The notes under the pieces are model-generated. The model made no database searches, was not told the DNA's origin, and was given only the letters and a program-made list of their open reading frames with translations. From NCBI RefSeq assembly GCF_012396505.1, contig NZ_JAAXPN010000001.1, positions 372,001 to 436,000 on the forward strand: a stretch of DNA of 64,000 nucleotides, in the 5' to 3' direction. Shown piece by piece: positions 43,382 through 51,945 of this stretch. The stretch's first letter is position 1. Each line of letters opens with the position of its first letter. The DNA is from Periweissella fabalis. Its GTDB lineage: Bacteria > Bacillota > Bacilli > Lactobacillales > Lactobacillaceae. Made by a program: the position numbers and the translations under genes.

Positions 43382-44136
43382 TGGCTGATCGTTTACAAAA
43401 GGTTATGGCTCAAGCCGGTGTCGCATCACGACGCAAATCAGAAGAGCTCATTGCAACTGGACACGTTACCGTTAATGGTCAAGTAATGACTGAACTTGGA
43501 TACAAAGTCCAACCAAAAGATAAAATTGAAGTTGATGGCATGCCCGTTCAACAAGCCGAAAAATTAGTTTACTATTTACTTTATAAACCCCGTGGTTTTG
43601 TTTCAACTGCTAAAGATGAAAAAGGCCGCCGTACCGTGGTTGATTTATTGACGGATGTTAATGAACGCGTCTATCCAGTTGGACGCTTGGATTTTGATAC
43701 TACCGGTGCCTTAATCATGACTAACGATGGTGACTTAATGAACTACTTAACTCACCCTAAATACGAAGTTGATAAAGTTTATACGGCTAAAGTTGAAGGT
43801 ATTCCAACCAATGATGAATTGATGCAATTACGTCACGGAATTAAGTTGGAAGGTAAAATGACTAAGCCAGCACGGACCAAAATTCTAAATACGAAAACTA
43901 ATGAAAATAAGAAGACTACTTCTTTAGTTCAAATAACTATTCATGAAGGTCGTAATCACCAAGTTAAAAAGATGTTTAAACATATCGGTCACGAAGTTGT
44001 TGGTTTACGGCGTGAAAGTTATGGTTTCCTTGACCTACATGGTTTACAACCGGGTGATTATCGGGAATTACGATTTGAAGAAGTTGAAGCACTTAAAAAC
44101 GGTAAAGCAAACTTAAAAGTTCAAGGACGTCTGTAA
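43381..44136 (+). CDS. rluB: 23S rRNA pseudouridine synthase RluB
   Basis: RluB isomerises uridine in helix 89 of 23S rRNA. The 251-aa protein has an N-terminal S4 domain (RLQKVMAQAGVASRRKSEELIATGHVTVNGQ, 4-34) and the catalytic motif VGRLDFDTTGALIMTNDG with the active aspartate. HEGRNHQVKKMFKHIGHEV is the conserved downstream block. It is the last gene of the scpAB run. The FMN riboswitch begins about 75 bp downstream. Confidence 0.93.
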   Translation: MADRLQKVMAQAGVASRRKSEELIATGHVTVNGQVMTELGYKVQPKDKIEVDGMPVQQAEKLVYYLLYKPRGFVSTAKDEKGRRTVVDLLTDVNERVYPVGRLDFDTTGALIMTNDGDLMNYLTHPKYEVDKVYTAKVEGIPTNDELMQLRHGIKLEGKMTKPARTKILNTKTNENKKTTSLVQITIHEGRNHQVKKMFKHIGHEVVGLRRESYGFLDLHGLQPGDYRELRFEEVEALKNGKANLKVQGRL

Positions 44137-44210
44137 TCCGTAATTTACAGTTGACTTATTTTTTGTAAGTCAATATAATATATTTATTGCTAATTTAATA
44201 TTTAACAGAA

Positions 44211-44331
44211 ATCTTCAGGGCAGGGTGTAATTCCCGACCGGCGGTATAGTCCGCGACTTCAATTAAGCTTTTTAATTGATTGAGCTGGTGTAATTCCAGC
44301 ACCGACAGTTAAAGTCTGGTATGCAGAAGAT
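44211..44331 (+). promoter_or_regulatory. FMN riboswitch (RFN element)
   Basis: The conserved FMN aptamer blocks are clear: ATCTTC-AGGGCAGGGTG (44211-44227), ATTCCCGACCGGCGGTA, AGTCCGCGAC, GAGCTGGTGTAATTCCAG, ACCGACAGTTAAAGTCTGG and the closing GAAGAT (44326-44331). It controls the riboflavin transporter gene ribU downstream through the terminator at 44358. Confidence 0.95.
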
Positions 44332-44357
44332 TGGTTTTTTTGTGAACAATTCTAACC

Positions 44358-44404
44358 AATCCATTGATACAGCCTAGTGCAGATCAATGGATTTTTTGTT
44401 TTTT
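44358..44404 (+). terminator. Riboswitch expression-platform terminator
   Basis: AATCCATTGAT (44358-44368) and ATCAATGGATT (44383-44393) are perfect 11-bp arms followed by a T-rich run, 53 bp before ribU. FMN binding should favour this hairpin and turn uptake off. Confidence 0.85.
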
Positions 44405-44456
44405 AAAAACCAAGCCACGAAGAACTGTTGTCAAACAGAAAAGGATGGTTCTCCAT

Positions 44457-45047
44457 ATGTATCAAGTAAGTAAAACACGTCGCTTAATTCTAATTGCTAT
44501 CTTAGCAGCTATTTCAACTATCTTAATGGTCTTCCCGGTTATCCCATTATTTGGAGGCTTTATGAAATTAGATTTTTCAATCGTGATTGTCCTCATCGGG
44601 ATGTATTTGCTAAATCTTAAGGGAGCGCTTACAATTTTATTGTTACGTTCAGTATTAAAAGTGCTATTATTTAATAGTGGTGTATCTGATTGGGTTGGGA
44701 TGCCAATGAACATTGTTGCTATGGCGTTATTCATCAGTATTATTTGGCTTTTTACCAACAAAGAGCATGGTTTACGTATTAAAAACTATGCCATTGGAGC
44801 AATATTTGGTACCTTAGTAATGACCGGCGTTATGGCAATTTTAAATTGGGTGTATGCAATTCCACTCTATGAAAAATTTGCCAACTTTAGCCTCCAATCA
44901 GTTGGTTTAAACTTACACCAATGGATTGTTGCGATGGTCTTACCATTTAACTTAATTCAGGGGTTTGTTTTAGCAATTATTGCCGGTTTAGTGATTTTTC
45001 CAATGGCTAGTTATTTAATGCACCAACAGTTACGCTTCAAAAAATAA
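44457..45047 (+). CDS. ribU: Riboflavin ECF transporter S component RibU
   Basis: RibU is the substrate-binding membrane subunit of the energy-coupling-factor riboflavin importer; the shared EcfAAT module is encoded elsewhere. The 196-aa protein from the ATG at 44457 has six hydrophobic helices, with the family features LIAILAAISTILM, PLFGGFMKLDFSIV, LLLRSVLKVLL and FNLIQGFVLAIIAG. AAAGGATGG precedes the ATG. The upstream FMN riboswitch confirms the substrate. Confidence 0.93.
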   Translation: MYQVSKTRRLILIAILAAISTILMVFPVIPLFGGFMKLDFSIVIVLIGMYLLNLKGALTILLLRSVLKVLLFNSGVSDWVGMPMNIVAMALFISIIWLFTNKEHGLRIKNYAIGAIFGTLVMTGVMAILNWVYAIPLYEKFANFSLQSVGLNLHQWIVAMVLPFNLIQGFVLAIIAGLVIFPMASYLMHQQLRFKK

Positions 45048-45067
45048 CTTTCAAAGGATTACATAAA

Positions 45068-45778
45068 ATGTATGTATTAGCAGATGGTACAGAACGTAAG
45101 TTATATCTTCGCGAAGTAATTATCTATTTAGTTATTTCGTTATTACTTAACTCAATGGGGAATGGACTAACAGTCGCTTGTAATATGGGTAGTGCAATGT
45201 GGACAGCCTCAGCGGCCAATTTAGCGCATGATTTTCATTTTAGTATTGCGACGATTTTAATTGTTTATGGTATTGTTAGTATTTTAGTCAATGTCATCTT
45301 ATTACAACATTTTGATTGGCATCGGATTATTGGTAATCTAATTTTCATTTTCCCGTATGGTTATTTTGTCTCACTTTGGGCTAATTTTTTCCGATCATTA
45401 GGGGTTACTAGTCTACCAATTCCAACGCGCATTCTCCTCGATGTGATTGGTATCATCTGCTTAGGGATTGCTATTTCAATCTACCAACGAGTTAATGTGA
45501 TTTTACATCCGAATGATGATATGACAAATATCATTCGCTTTAAGTACGTTAAGGGAAACCCGGTGGCCGCTCAATTATTAAACTTTGCCTTCCCATCAGT
45601 AGTTATCGTCGTCTTGTGGGTGGTTTTCAAAGAAGTTGTGGCGGTTAACATTGGGACCATCATTGCACTATTTTTTCAAGGGGCCGTTATTGGCTGGACT
45701 GACAAGCATCTTTTCAAACGGCTTAAACACCGTTTGAAGTTTATAAAAGATAAAAAAGAGACATTAGCAGTCGAATAA
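45068..45778 (+). CDS. YczE/YyaS-like integral membrane protein
   Basis: This 236-aa protein has five hydrophobic helices and the YczE-type features LLLNSMGNGLTVACNMGSAMWTASAANLA and TRILLDVIGIICLGIAISIYQRVNVILHPNDDM. The function of the family is not established. It starts 20 bp after ribU, with AAAGGA upstream, and a terminator follows it. It is therefore probably transcribed under the FMN riboswitch, hinting at some link with flavin supply. Confidence 0.78.
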   Translation: MYVLADGTERKLYLREVIIYLVISLLLNSMGNGLTVACNMGSAMWTASAANLAHDFHFSIATILIVYGIVSILVNVILLQHFDWHRIIGNLIFIFPYGYFVSLWANFFRSLGVTSLPIPTRILLDVIGIICLGIAISIYQRVNVILHPNDDMTNIIRFKYVKGNPVAAQLLNFAFPSVVIVVLWVVFKEVVAVNIGTIIALFFQGAVIGWTDKHLFKRLKHRLKFIKDKKETLAVE

Positions 45779-45833
45779 TTATTTCACCGGCACGCTAAAT
45801 AATCAATGAAATCAACATAAAATATCTAATTTC

Positions 45834-45890
45834 ATAAAATAAAAAAAGAAGATTGAATTTTTTACAAATTCAGTCTTCTTTTTTTATTTT
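45834..45890 (+). terminator. Terminator after the ribU transcript
   Basis: AAAAAAAGAAGA-TGAATT and AATTCA-TCTTCTTTTTTT form a long stem with a T8 end. A related stem (AGAAGACT core) occurs at 59809-59853. Confidence 0.85.
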
Positions 45891-46002
45891 TATTTGTTTT
45901 TTGTATTTTCGAATATGACTAGTAGGAAATAACTATTAAAATCATTTTTTATAACGTCCGTTTCTTAGGTATTTTACTAAAATAGGTTGTTTTATCATTC
46001 TT

Positions 46003-46043
46003 TGTGTACTATTATTGTTAGTACATATAGAACACATTATACA
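46003..46043 (+). promoter_or_regulatory. Promoter and palindromic operator of the BceAB-like genes
   Basis: TTGTTA (46015-46020) and TATACA (46038-46043) are 17 bp apart. GTACTA (46006-46011) and TAGTAC (46019-46024) form a perfect inverted repeat with 7-bp spacer covering the -35 box. A repressor or response regulator could bind here. The rest of the 300-bp gap before the gene shows only the ribU terminator. Confidence 0.55.
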
Positions 46044-46078
46044 AAATTCTATAAATAAATTAACTAGAGGGATTAATT

Positions 46079-46831
46079 ATGAAAAATATTGTCAATGTCA
46101 AAAACTTAAATTTGACATATAATGCTAACAGTATTAAACCTTACCACGCCTTAAAGGATATCAATTTGCAAGTAACAGAAGGTGACTTTGTTGCTATTAT
46201 GGGGCCATCGGGATCTGGTAAATCTTCATTTTTAAATGTATTAGCTAGTTTACAAGCACCAAGTAGCGGTAGTGTTTTAATTGATGAACAAAACATTTGG
46301 CAATTAAATGCTAATCAATTAGCTAAATTTCGTGGCCAAAAACTAGGATTTATTTTTCAAGAATATAATTTGATTGAAAGTTTAAGTGTTGCTGATAACA
46401 TTGCCTTACCATTAAGTTTAGCTAAAGCAAAACATACTACAATTACAGATGCTGTTAATCAAGTAGCAACTTTATTACATTTAAAAGACCAACTAAAAAA
46501 ATTCCCCAATGAATTATCTGGTGGTCAAAAACAACGCGTAGCAGCTGCACGTGCTTTAGTCCATCAACCAAAATTAATCTTTGGTGATGAACCAACTGGA
46601 GCACTCGATTCAGCCAATGCCCGCGAGATGATGAACTATTTGAATAAAATTAATATTGAACAACATATTTCAATTTTAATGGTAACGCATGATGCTTTTT
46701 CAGCTAGTTTTGCTAATAAAATCCATTTCCTAAGTGATGGACAAATTGTTCAAACCTTAGAACGTAGTAATCAAAGTCGTGAAACGTTTTATCGTGCCAT
46801 ACTAGACTTCCTTGGCACTTTTGAAGAATAG
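46079..46831 (+). CDS. ABC transporter ATP-binding protein (BceA-like)
   Basis: This 250-aa ATPase is of the MacB/BceA group. Walker A is GPSGSGKSS near 43, FIFQEYNLIESLSVADNIALPL is the Q-loop region typical of the group, the signature is LSGGQKQRVAAARAL, and Walker B is LIFGDEPTGALD. It lies 9 bp upstream of a large FtsX-type permease, so the two form a peptide-antibiotic detoxification module of the BceAB class. No histidine kinase or response regulator is adjacent. Confidence 0.87.
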   Translation: MKNIVNVKNLNLTYNANSIKPYHALKDINLQVTEGDFVAIMGPSGSGKSSFLNVLASLQAPSSGSVLIDEQNIWQLNANQLAKFRGQKLGFIFQEYNLIESLSVADNIALPLSLAKAKHTTITDAVNQVATLLHLKDQLKKFPNELSGGQKQRVAAARALVHQPKLIFGDEPTGALDSANAREMMNYLNKINIEQHISILMVTHDAFSASFANKIHFLSDGQIVQTLERSNQSRETFYRAILDFLGTFEE

Positions 46832-46840
46832 GGGGAAGTT

Positions 46841-48673
46841 ATGCTTACTAAAATTGCTGCACAAACAATTAAAACTAAATGGAAAGATTTATTAATCTTA
46901 TTTGCTGGGCTAATAATCTCAATTGCTATTTTTTATATGTTTAGCACTGTCGCTAATAATAAAGCATTCTTAACAGCTAACACTTCAATTAAAGCAATTG
47001 TTGTTATTTTTATTGTTGGAGAAATATTGCTTGGCTTAATTACATTTATCTATTTAAATTTTGCTAATCGCTTCTTAGTTCAGTTAAGGCAGCGTGAATA
47101 TGGTTTATTAATGATGTTTGGTGCTAATAAAGCTAATATTAGCCGACTACTGTTTATGGAAACATTCTTTCTTGGCGTAATATCATTAATTATTGGAACT
47201 ATAGTTGGAGCTGGATTAACTGGTTTTGCTGGCCAGTTTTTACAACAAATGCTTGGTTTAACTTTAGCCCATTGGCAAATGTTTAATATAACGGGGTTCT
47301 TAGTAACAGTTGTTTATTTTGTAATTGTATTTAGCCTTAATGGTATTATTAATCAAATTTATATCAGTCGAAGTAACATCAATACACTTTTACGAGCTGA
47401 ACAAACTGCAGAAAAAATGCCTAAACCGGGTTTTTTTAATATTATTGTTGGAATTATTGGCATATTATTACTAATTTTAAGTTTTATTGTTATGCAACAT
47501 ATTCTCAAAATTAGTATTTTATTGGGATTAATATTAGCTTTAAGTTTAAATGTAAGTGGAACATTTCTTACAATTCGTAGTGGCTTGGCATTAGTTTTGA
47601 ACCTTATTAAGCAAAGTAAGTTTTCAGCAGTTGGTTTACGCAATTTTACCTTAGGTCAACTTACTTTTCGATTAAAAGCTTTTGAACGTATTTTAACAGT
47701 TGTCACATTACTATTTGCCTTAGCATTAGGTGCCCTAACAGTGGGGCGAAGTTTCCAAATGAGTCTACCAATCATTGCACAACAGTCATCGCCATTCACT
47801 ATCAGCATTATTCAACCAACTGTACAAGAAAAACAACTTATTAGTCAGTTAAAAGGTGTCGAATTTGTAAAAAGTTATCAATACAAACTGACAAATAAAG
47901 CTTTAATCTGGAGTGGTAAACAATTTAACCAGGAACCATTACCTTTTTATCATGTTAAAAACTCAACTAACTTTAGTACAGCTATTCCAAAAGTTCACTT
48001 TGCTGATGAACAAATGCTTCAAAGTAAACAGCAAACTAATTTTGAAGCTAATGCTATATTAAGTGATTTAGCGAACGGTATTAATACTAATAATCCCAAT
48101 CAATCAATTATTGTAAATGAACAACAATTTAAAAAAAGTACAACGGTAGCTCAACAAATCATAATTGTCCGTGTTAAAAACATGGAATCTAATCATAATG
48201 CTAATATGCTTGCTAAGCTTCAAGCTGGCCAGTTAAAACGTTTTAGTGGCTTAAAAGAACGCGGTGTTAGTGGCACTTTTGGTTTCTTAACTCTGGCAAA
48301 AGGTTTCTCTGGCGGCCTTGAATTCATGGGCTTCTTCTTAGCCATTGCTTTTCTTGTAATGTTGGCTAGTACCTTGATGTTTAAAGTTTTAACAAATGCA
48401 AATGTTGATCGGCGCCGTTATAACATTTTAATGATGATTGGTGCCACACCAATAGAACGTCTTCGGGCTAATGCTACTGAAATTGGAATTGTCTTTGCGA
48501 TTCCATTGATTATTGGAATTATCGATGTTGTTTATGGGTTAAAATTTTTCAAAAATATTATGGCAGATCCGTACCTAGGATTCCAAAGTTCTTTATTACT
48601 CATTGGTAGTTTATATATCGTTTACTATATTTTAACGGTTTTTATTTATCAACGAATTTTAAAAAAGCACTAA
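46841..48673 (+). CDS. BceB-like FtsX-domain permease
   Basis: This 610-aa permease has about ten helices: one N-terminal, two groups around residues 50-170 and 195-310, an extracellular domain of about 200 residues (about 315-500), and three C-terminal helices with the FtsX motif (LASTLMFKVLTNANVDRRRYNILMMIGATPIERLRANATE). The large external domain is the hallmark of BceB/VraG peptide sensors and exporters. Its substrate (bacitracin, lantibiotics or others) is unknown. It is coupled to the preceding ATPase. Confidence 0.85.
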   Translation: MLTKIAAQTIKTKWKDLLILFAGLIISIAIFYMFSTVANNKAFLTANTSIKAIVVIFIVGEILLGLITFIYLNFANRFLVQLRQREYGLLMMFGANKANISRLLFMETFFLGVISLIIGTIVGAGLTGFAGQFLQQMLGLTLAHWQMFNITGFLVTVVYFVIVFSLNGIINQIYISRSNINTLLRAEQTAEKMPKPGFFNIIVGIIGILLLILSFIVMQHILKISILLGLILALSLNVSGTFLTIRSGLALVLNLIKQSKFSAVGLRNFTLGQLTFRLKAFERILTVVTLLFALALGALTVGRSFQMSLPIIAQQSSPFTISIIQPTVQEKQLISQLKGVEFVKSYQYKLTNKALIWSGKQFNQEPLPFYHVKNSTNFSTAIPKVHFADEQMLQSKQQTNFEANAILSDLANGINTNNPNQSIIVNEQQFKKSTTVAQQIIIVRVKNMESNHNANMLAKLQAGQLKRFSGLKERGVSGTFGFLTLAKGFSGGLEFMGFFLAIAFLVMLASTLMFKVLTNANVDRRRYNILMMIGATPIERLRANATEIGIVFAIPLIIGIIDVVYGLKFFKNIMADPYLGFQSSLLLIGSLYIVYYILTVFIYQRILKKH

Positions 48674-48712
48674 AGTAGGTTAAATCAAGTAGGGCACATC
48701 ACTATAGTACAA

Positions 48713-48747
48713 AAAACAGGCTTAATACAATAACTAAGCCTGTTTTT
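48713..48747 (+). terminator. Terminator after the BceAB-like genes
   Basis: AAAAACAGGCTTA (48713-48725) and TAAGCCTGTTTTT (48735-48747) are perfect 13-nt arms. Confidence 0.85.
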
Positions 48748-48923
48748 GCAACTAATAACAGATTAATAATATTACTATAAAATTAAATAAATTAAGAATT
48801 TTCTAATAAAAGTAGTTTTCTGACTAACAATTAATGGTATATTATAGTGTATAAATTATTAGTTAAAGCCATTAATAATTTATTTGAAGTAAATAAGAAA
48901 GCGCATAGTATCGGGGGATTTTT

Positions 48924-49421
48924 ATGTTAGCAGACGCATTAATAGTGATGGCCATGCAAAATGGACTTTGTCGTGGGGATAAGCCACTAGCAAATTTGGA
49001 CCAATTAATTACGGGGATTAATGATCGCATTCGCGAATACTGGTCACATGACAAGCCAATCATTTTTATTCAAAATAATGATAGCAACTTAGTTCGTGAG
49101 ACAGAACCATGGAATATTCTAAATGAAATTCATCATTCAGAAGAAAATTACTATCTTCAAAAAGCACATTGCAATGCTTTTTATGGTACGAAACTCCAAA
49201 CAATTCTACAAGATCATCAAGTTGAGGCAATTGAGTTTTGTGGAACCCAAACGGAAGGTTGTCTTGATGTTACCATGACGATGGCACACGGGTTAGGGTA
49301 TGAAGTACAGTTACATAAAGGATTGACAAGCACTCACGATAACCAATATATGAGTGCTGAACAAACCGTGGATTACTTTGAACATTTGTGGGAAGAACGA
49401 TTAATTGCAGCAATAATTTAA
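48924..49421 (+). CDS. Isochorismatase-fold protein lacking the catalytic aspartate
   Basis: This 165-aa protein has the isochorismatase/cysteine-hydrolase fold, with the core ALIVMAMQNGL, IIFIQNND, K80 (LQKAHCNAFYGT) and C113 (GTQTEGCLDVTMTMAHGLGYEV). Active members have Asp in the first motif (V-I-D-x-Q-N), but here that position is Ala (A10). The Lys and Cys remain. Activity may be lost or altered. CGGGGGA precedes the ATG. The gene stands alone, with a terminator after it, and is the last gene left of the terminus region. Confidence 0.82.
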   Translation: MLADALIVMAMQNGLCRGDKPLANLDQLITGINDRIREYWSHDKPIIFIQNNDSNLVRETEPWNILNEIHHSEENYYLQKAHCNAFYGTKLQTILQDHQVEAIEFCGTQTEGCLDVTMTMAHGLGYEVQLHKGLTSTHDNQYMSAEQTVDYFEHLWEERLIAAII

Positions 49422-49434
49422 CTTAATGATATTT

Positions 49435-49461
49435 AAAACCACTAGAGTTCTAGTGGTTTTT
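49435..49461 (+). terminator. Terminator after the isochorismatase-like gene
   Basis: AAAACCACTAG (49435-49445) and CTAGTGGTTTT (49450-49460) are perfect arms around AGTT, with a T run. Confidence 0.85.
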
Positions 49462-49624
49462 ATTTAGCTAATAACGATTGTGTGATAGTTGTTAGAGCAA
49501 TTAAGTGTAGCGTTATAATTAGTGCATTTTGTGAATTTTTCACAAGCGAGTAGGAATTTTGCTAGTTGTGATCTGACTAATAACAACTTACGTCAGTACG
49601 AGACATATACACACTAACTTAAGT

Positions 49625-49662
49625 AACTAAAGCAATGAAAGCAAACTAAAGCAATGAAAGCA
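49625..49662. repeat. Perfect 19-bp tandem repeat, two copies
   Basis: The unit AACTAAAGCAATGAAAGCA occurs at 49625-49643 and 49644-49662 without mismatch, in the gene-free region about 400 bp left of dif. Confidence 0.9.
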
Positions 49663-50040
49663 GTTGATTGATACCGTCAGCACTGGCTAGTGAGTTAGCA
49701 AGCTTGGTAAGCTAGTTTAAGGTTATTTTAGACGCAAACCGCGATAAAATACGCAAATAAGTCGTAAAAGCAGTGATTTTTTAGAAAATTAACACGCTGG
49801 TATGATCATGTTTAACTGGAATGTAAAAGATAAAATCAGCTATAAACGTTGATATAAAAACATTTACAGCTGATTAAATGCTTAAAAAAACGCCAGTTGC
49901 AGTCATTAAGATCGACCAGCAATCAACAGTTTGATTTTTCAAAAAATCAAATGGCAATAATTCGGGGGAGTTTTTGGCTAAATAAGTAGTATTTTAAGGA
50001 TAAAAAGCACTAATTTACAAGCATAAGTTGCTTAGTTTTA

Positions 50041-50068
50041 ACTTAGGATAATATATATTATGTAAACT
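50041..50068 (+). other. dif: dif chromosome-dimer resolution site
   Basis: This 28-bp sequence begins ACTTAGGATAA and ends TATTATGTAAACT. Aligned without gaps to the B. subtilis dif site (from memory), 24 of 28 positions agree. The four differences are all in the left arm, while the centre and the right arm (TTATGTAAA side, XerD-type) are identical. It sits in the middle of a 1.15-kb gene-free stretch. Gene orientation switches from mostly plus on the left to entirely minus from 53.3 kb rightwards. xerD lies 9 kb away. Confidence 0.88.
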
Positions 50069-50556
50069 AGAAAGTAAATAAAATAGTTACTTTTAAACCC
50101 ACAATCCCCCGTTAACTTTTTTCATTTGCTGGTTTTGCAATCACCAGCCGTTGATCATTTCAATGACATTATTGTCACGCCATTCGCTGTGTAACTGTCT
50201 GCAATCAATTATTCATCAATTGAATTTGAAATTTTGCGTTTTAAAATCACCAAATTTCTAGCAATTTTAATTTTGAACTTGTTTAATTTAGCATTTGCTA
50301 AAATCAGCATGCTGAATCGATTAGCAATTAGTTAATTAGCCAAAGTTAACAAACCAGCGATCAGATGTCAATTTGAGCAATTTTGTTATATTTTACGAGT
50401 GAATTACGATTAAAACTCATAAAAACCGGTAAAATAACGATAACCAAGCCATAAATAACTAATAAGCACAGTTTAAAGGCCCAAAAAGCTTGCTAAATCA
50501 ACAATTTAACGTAAGATTTAAAGGAGATTTGCATATTTACCAATTTTTCATTAAAA

Positions 50557-50570
50557 TGAAAACGTTTACA
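50557..50570 (+). promoter_or_regulatory. CcpA binding site (cre) upstream of the cytosine-deaminase-like gene
   Basis: TGAAAACGTTTACA fits the cre consensus TGWAANCGNTNWCA at every position and lies 42 bp before the gene. Carbon catabolite repression of the gene is expected. Confidence 0.75.
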
Positions 50571-50611
50571 AAAAAGATATTAAAAATTTTGATCTAAGCA
50601 AGGAGTTTAAC

Positions 50612-51817
50612 ATGCATTATTGGTTAACAAACGTTCGAATTGAAACTGGCTATATCCAGCAAAATAATTGGGTTAATGGTACAGCAACTCAATGCGTCGC
50701 TATTGAAATTATTGATGGTCATTTTACCCAAATCGTTGCGCAACAAACTTGGCAACCTGATGCAACAACTAGTGTAATTGATGGTCAAAATCAATTATTG
50801 TTACCTGGATTAGTTGAAAAACATTGTCACCTTGATAAAAGTAAATTAGGCACACCATGGCAACCGGTAACACCAGCCGCGACACTTATTGAGCGCTTTG
50901 AAACCGAAATTCCGCAACTCGATGCGTTAGCACTTTCGATTACAGACCGCGCCACAAATTTAATTAAGCTTGAATTGGCAGCTGGTGCGACGCAATTTCG
51001 CTCGCATATCGACATTGAACCGATGACTGAATTACGGTATTTTGATGCGATTCAAACGCTTGCCCAAAGCAATGGTCTCGCCGTTGAATTAGTAGCTTTT
51101 CCCCAGCACGGTTTATTGCGTTCCCATGCAAGAACCTTAGTTGAGACCGCCCTCCAACGTGGTGCTAAATTTATCGGAGGTGTTGATCCGTACTCGCTTG
51201 ATGGTGATTACCAAGCTTCGTTAGCTGAAACATTTCGGTTAGCAACTAAGTATCATGTTGGAATTGATATTCATGTCCATGATCGGGGTGTCGCCGGTAC
51301 ACAAACCATTCGTGAAATTATCCGCTTAACTGACGAACACCACCTCCAAGATCAAGTCTTTATTAGTCATGCCTTTGGGCTTAATGACTTTACCCCAACT
51401 GAACGCGCGGAAGTTTTCCCCGCCTTGGCGGCCCTTAAAATTCATATTGTATCAAGTGTGCCGTTATCAAGTAATACCCTCCCACCGATTCAAGAATTAC
51501 GTCAAGTGGGAGTTCCTGTTCACTTAGGCTGTGACAACGTCTATGATAGTTGGTCACCATATGGCGATGGTTCCTTGCAACAAAAGCTCGCCCGCTTAGG
51601 TGAAATTCTCGGCATTAAAGATCAAATCGAACTTACGCAATTACTTGGTTTAGTTACTGATGGAATCGTCCCCCTTAATTCAGCTGGTCAACAACAATGG
51701 CCCCAAGTTGGTGATCAAGCAACTTTCTTATTAACACCTGCCACTTGTACGCCTGAATTTGTAACACGCCAAACACCGGTAACCTACTCAGCATTTGCTG
51801 GTACTAGGTTAGTGTAA
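50612..51817 (+). CDS. Cytosine deaminase-like amidohydrolase
   Basis: This 401-aa metal-dependent hydrolase has the cytosine deaminase subfamily layout. The metal ligands HCHLDK (H71, H73) are followed by QFRSHIDIEP, VELVAFPQHGLL, IGGVDPYSLDG, GIDIHVHDRG (next His ligand), ISHAFGL and GCDNVYDSWSPYGDG (Asp ligand and DSWSP loop). These blocks are characteristic of CodA-type enzymes that release ammonia from cytosine or related pyrimidines and triazines. AAGGAG precedes the ATG. No cytosine permease is adjacent. A perfect cre site precedes it. Confidence 0.85.
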   Translation: MHYWLTNVRIETGYIQQNNWVNGTATQCVAIEIIDGHFTQIVAQQTWQPDATTSVIDGQNQLLLPGLVEKHCHLDKSKLGTPWQPVTPAATLIERFETEIPQLDALALSITDRATNLIKLELAAGATQFRSHIDIEPMTELRYFDAIQTLAQSNGLAVELVAFPQHGLLRSHARTLVETALQRGAKFIGGVDPYSLDGDYQASLAETFRLATKYHVGIDIHVHDRGVAGTQTIREIIRLTDEHHLQDQVFISHAFGLNDFTPTERAEVFPALAALKIHIVSSVPLSSNTLPPIQELRQVGVPVHLGCDNVYDSWSPYGDGSLQQKLARLGEILGIKDQIELTQLLGLVTDGIVPLNSAGQQQWPQVGDQATFLLTPATCTPEFVTRQTPVTYSAFAGTRLV

Positions 51818-51945
51818 TGTAAGATTACTAGCGGTTATATAAATTTTACTTAAACCTAGCTTGTGCTTTGTTTTACAAAATCTAGACGTGTATACTTATT
51901 TATGACTTTTTTATTATATTTAAGCTAAATTGAGGAGTTTTAGTT

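Larger units (their letters stand above)
49462..50556. other. Gene-free region at the predicted replication terminus
   Basis: About 1.1 kb with stops in all frames and no ORF with a ribosome site. Contents seen: a TATAAT box (49514-49519) followed by a TTGTGAA-TTT-TTCACAA hairpin (49529-49545); a 19-bp tandem repeat (49625-49662); inverted repeats TTTGATTTT/AAAATCAAA near 49930-49951 and AATCAGCT/AGCTGATT near 49835-49876; the dif-like site (50041-50068); AAAGTAA/TTACTTT (50071-50093); GCTGGT/ACCAGC near 50129; and TGACA/TGTCA near 50164. No tRNA or rRNA. Confidence 0.6.

Noticed and set aside
49529-49545. Rex-type operator (TTGTGAA...TTCACAA)
   Set aside because: The arms match, but the spacer is 3 bp instead of 4, and no gene follows that would be a Rex target. 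Kept only as a hairpin in the terminus region.
49964-50111. Large structured RNA closed by CGGGGGA/TCCCCCG
   Set aside because: Only one 7-bp pairing across 140 nt was found, with no promoter-terminator frame. Not enough for an RNA gene call.
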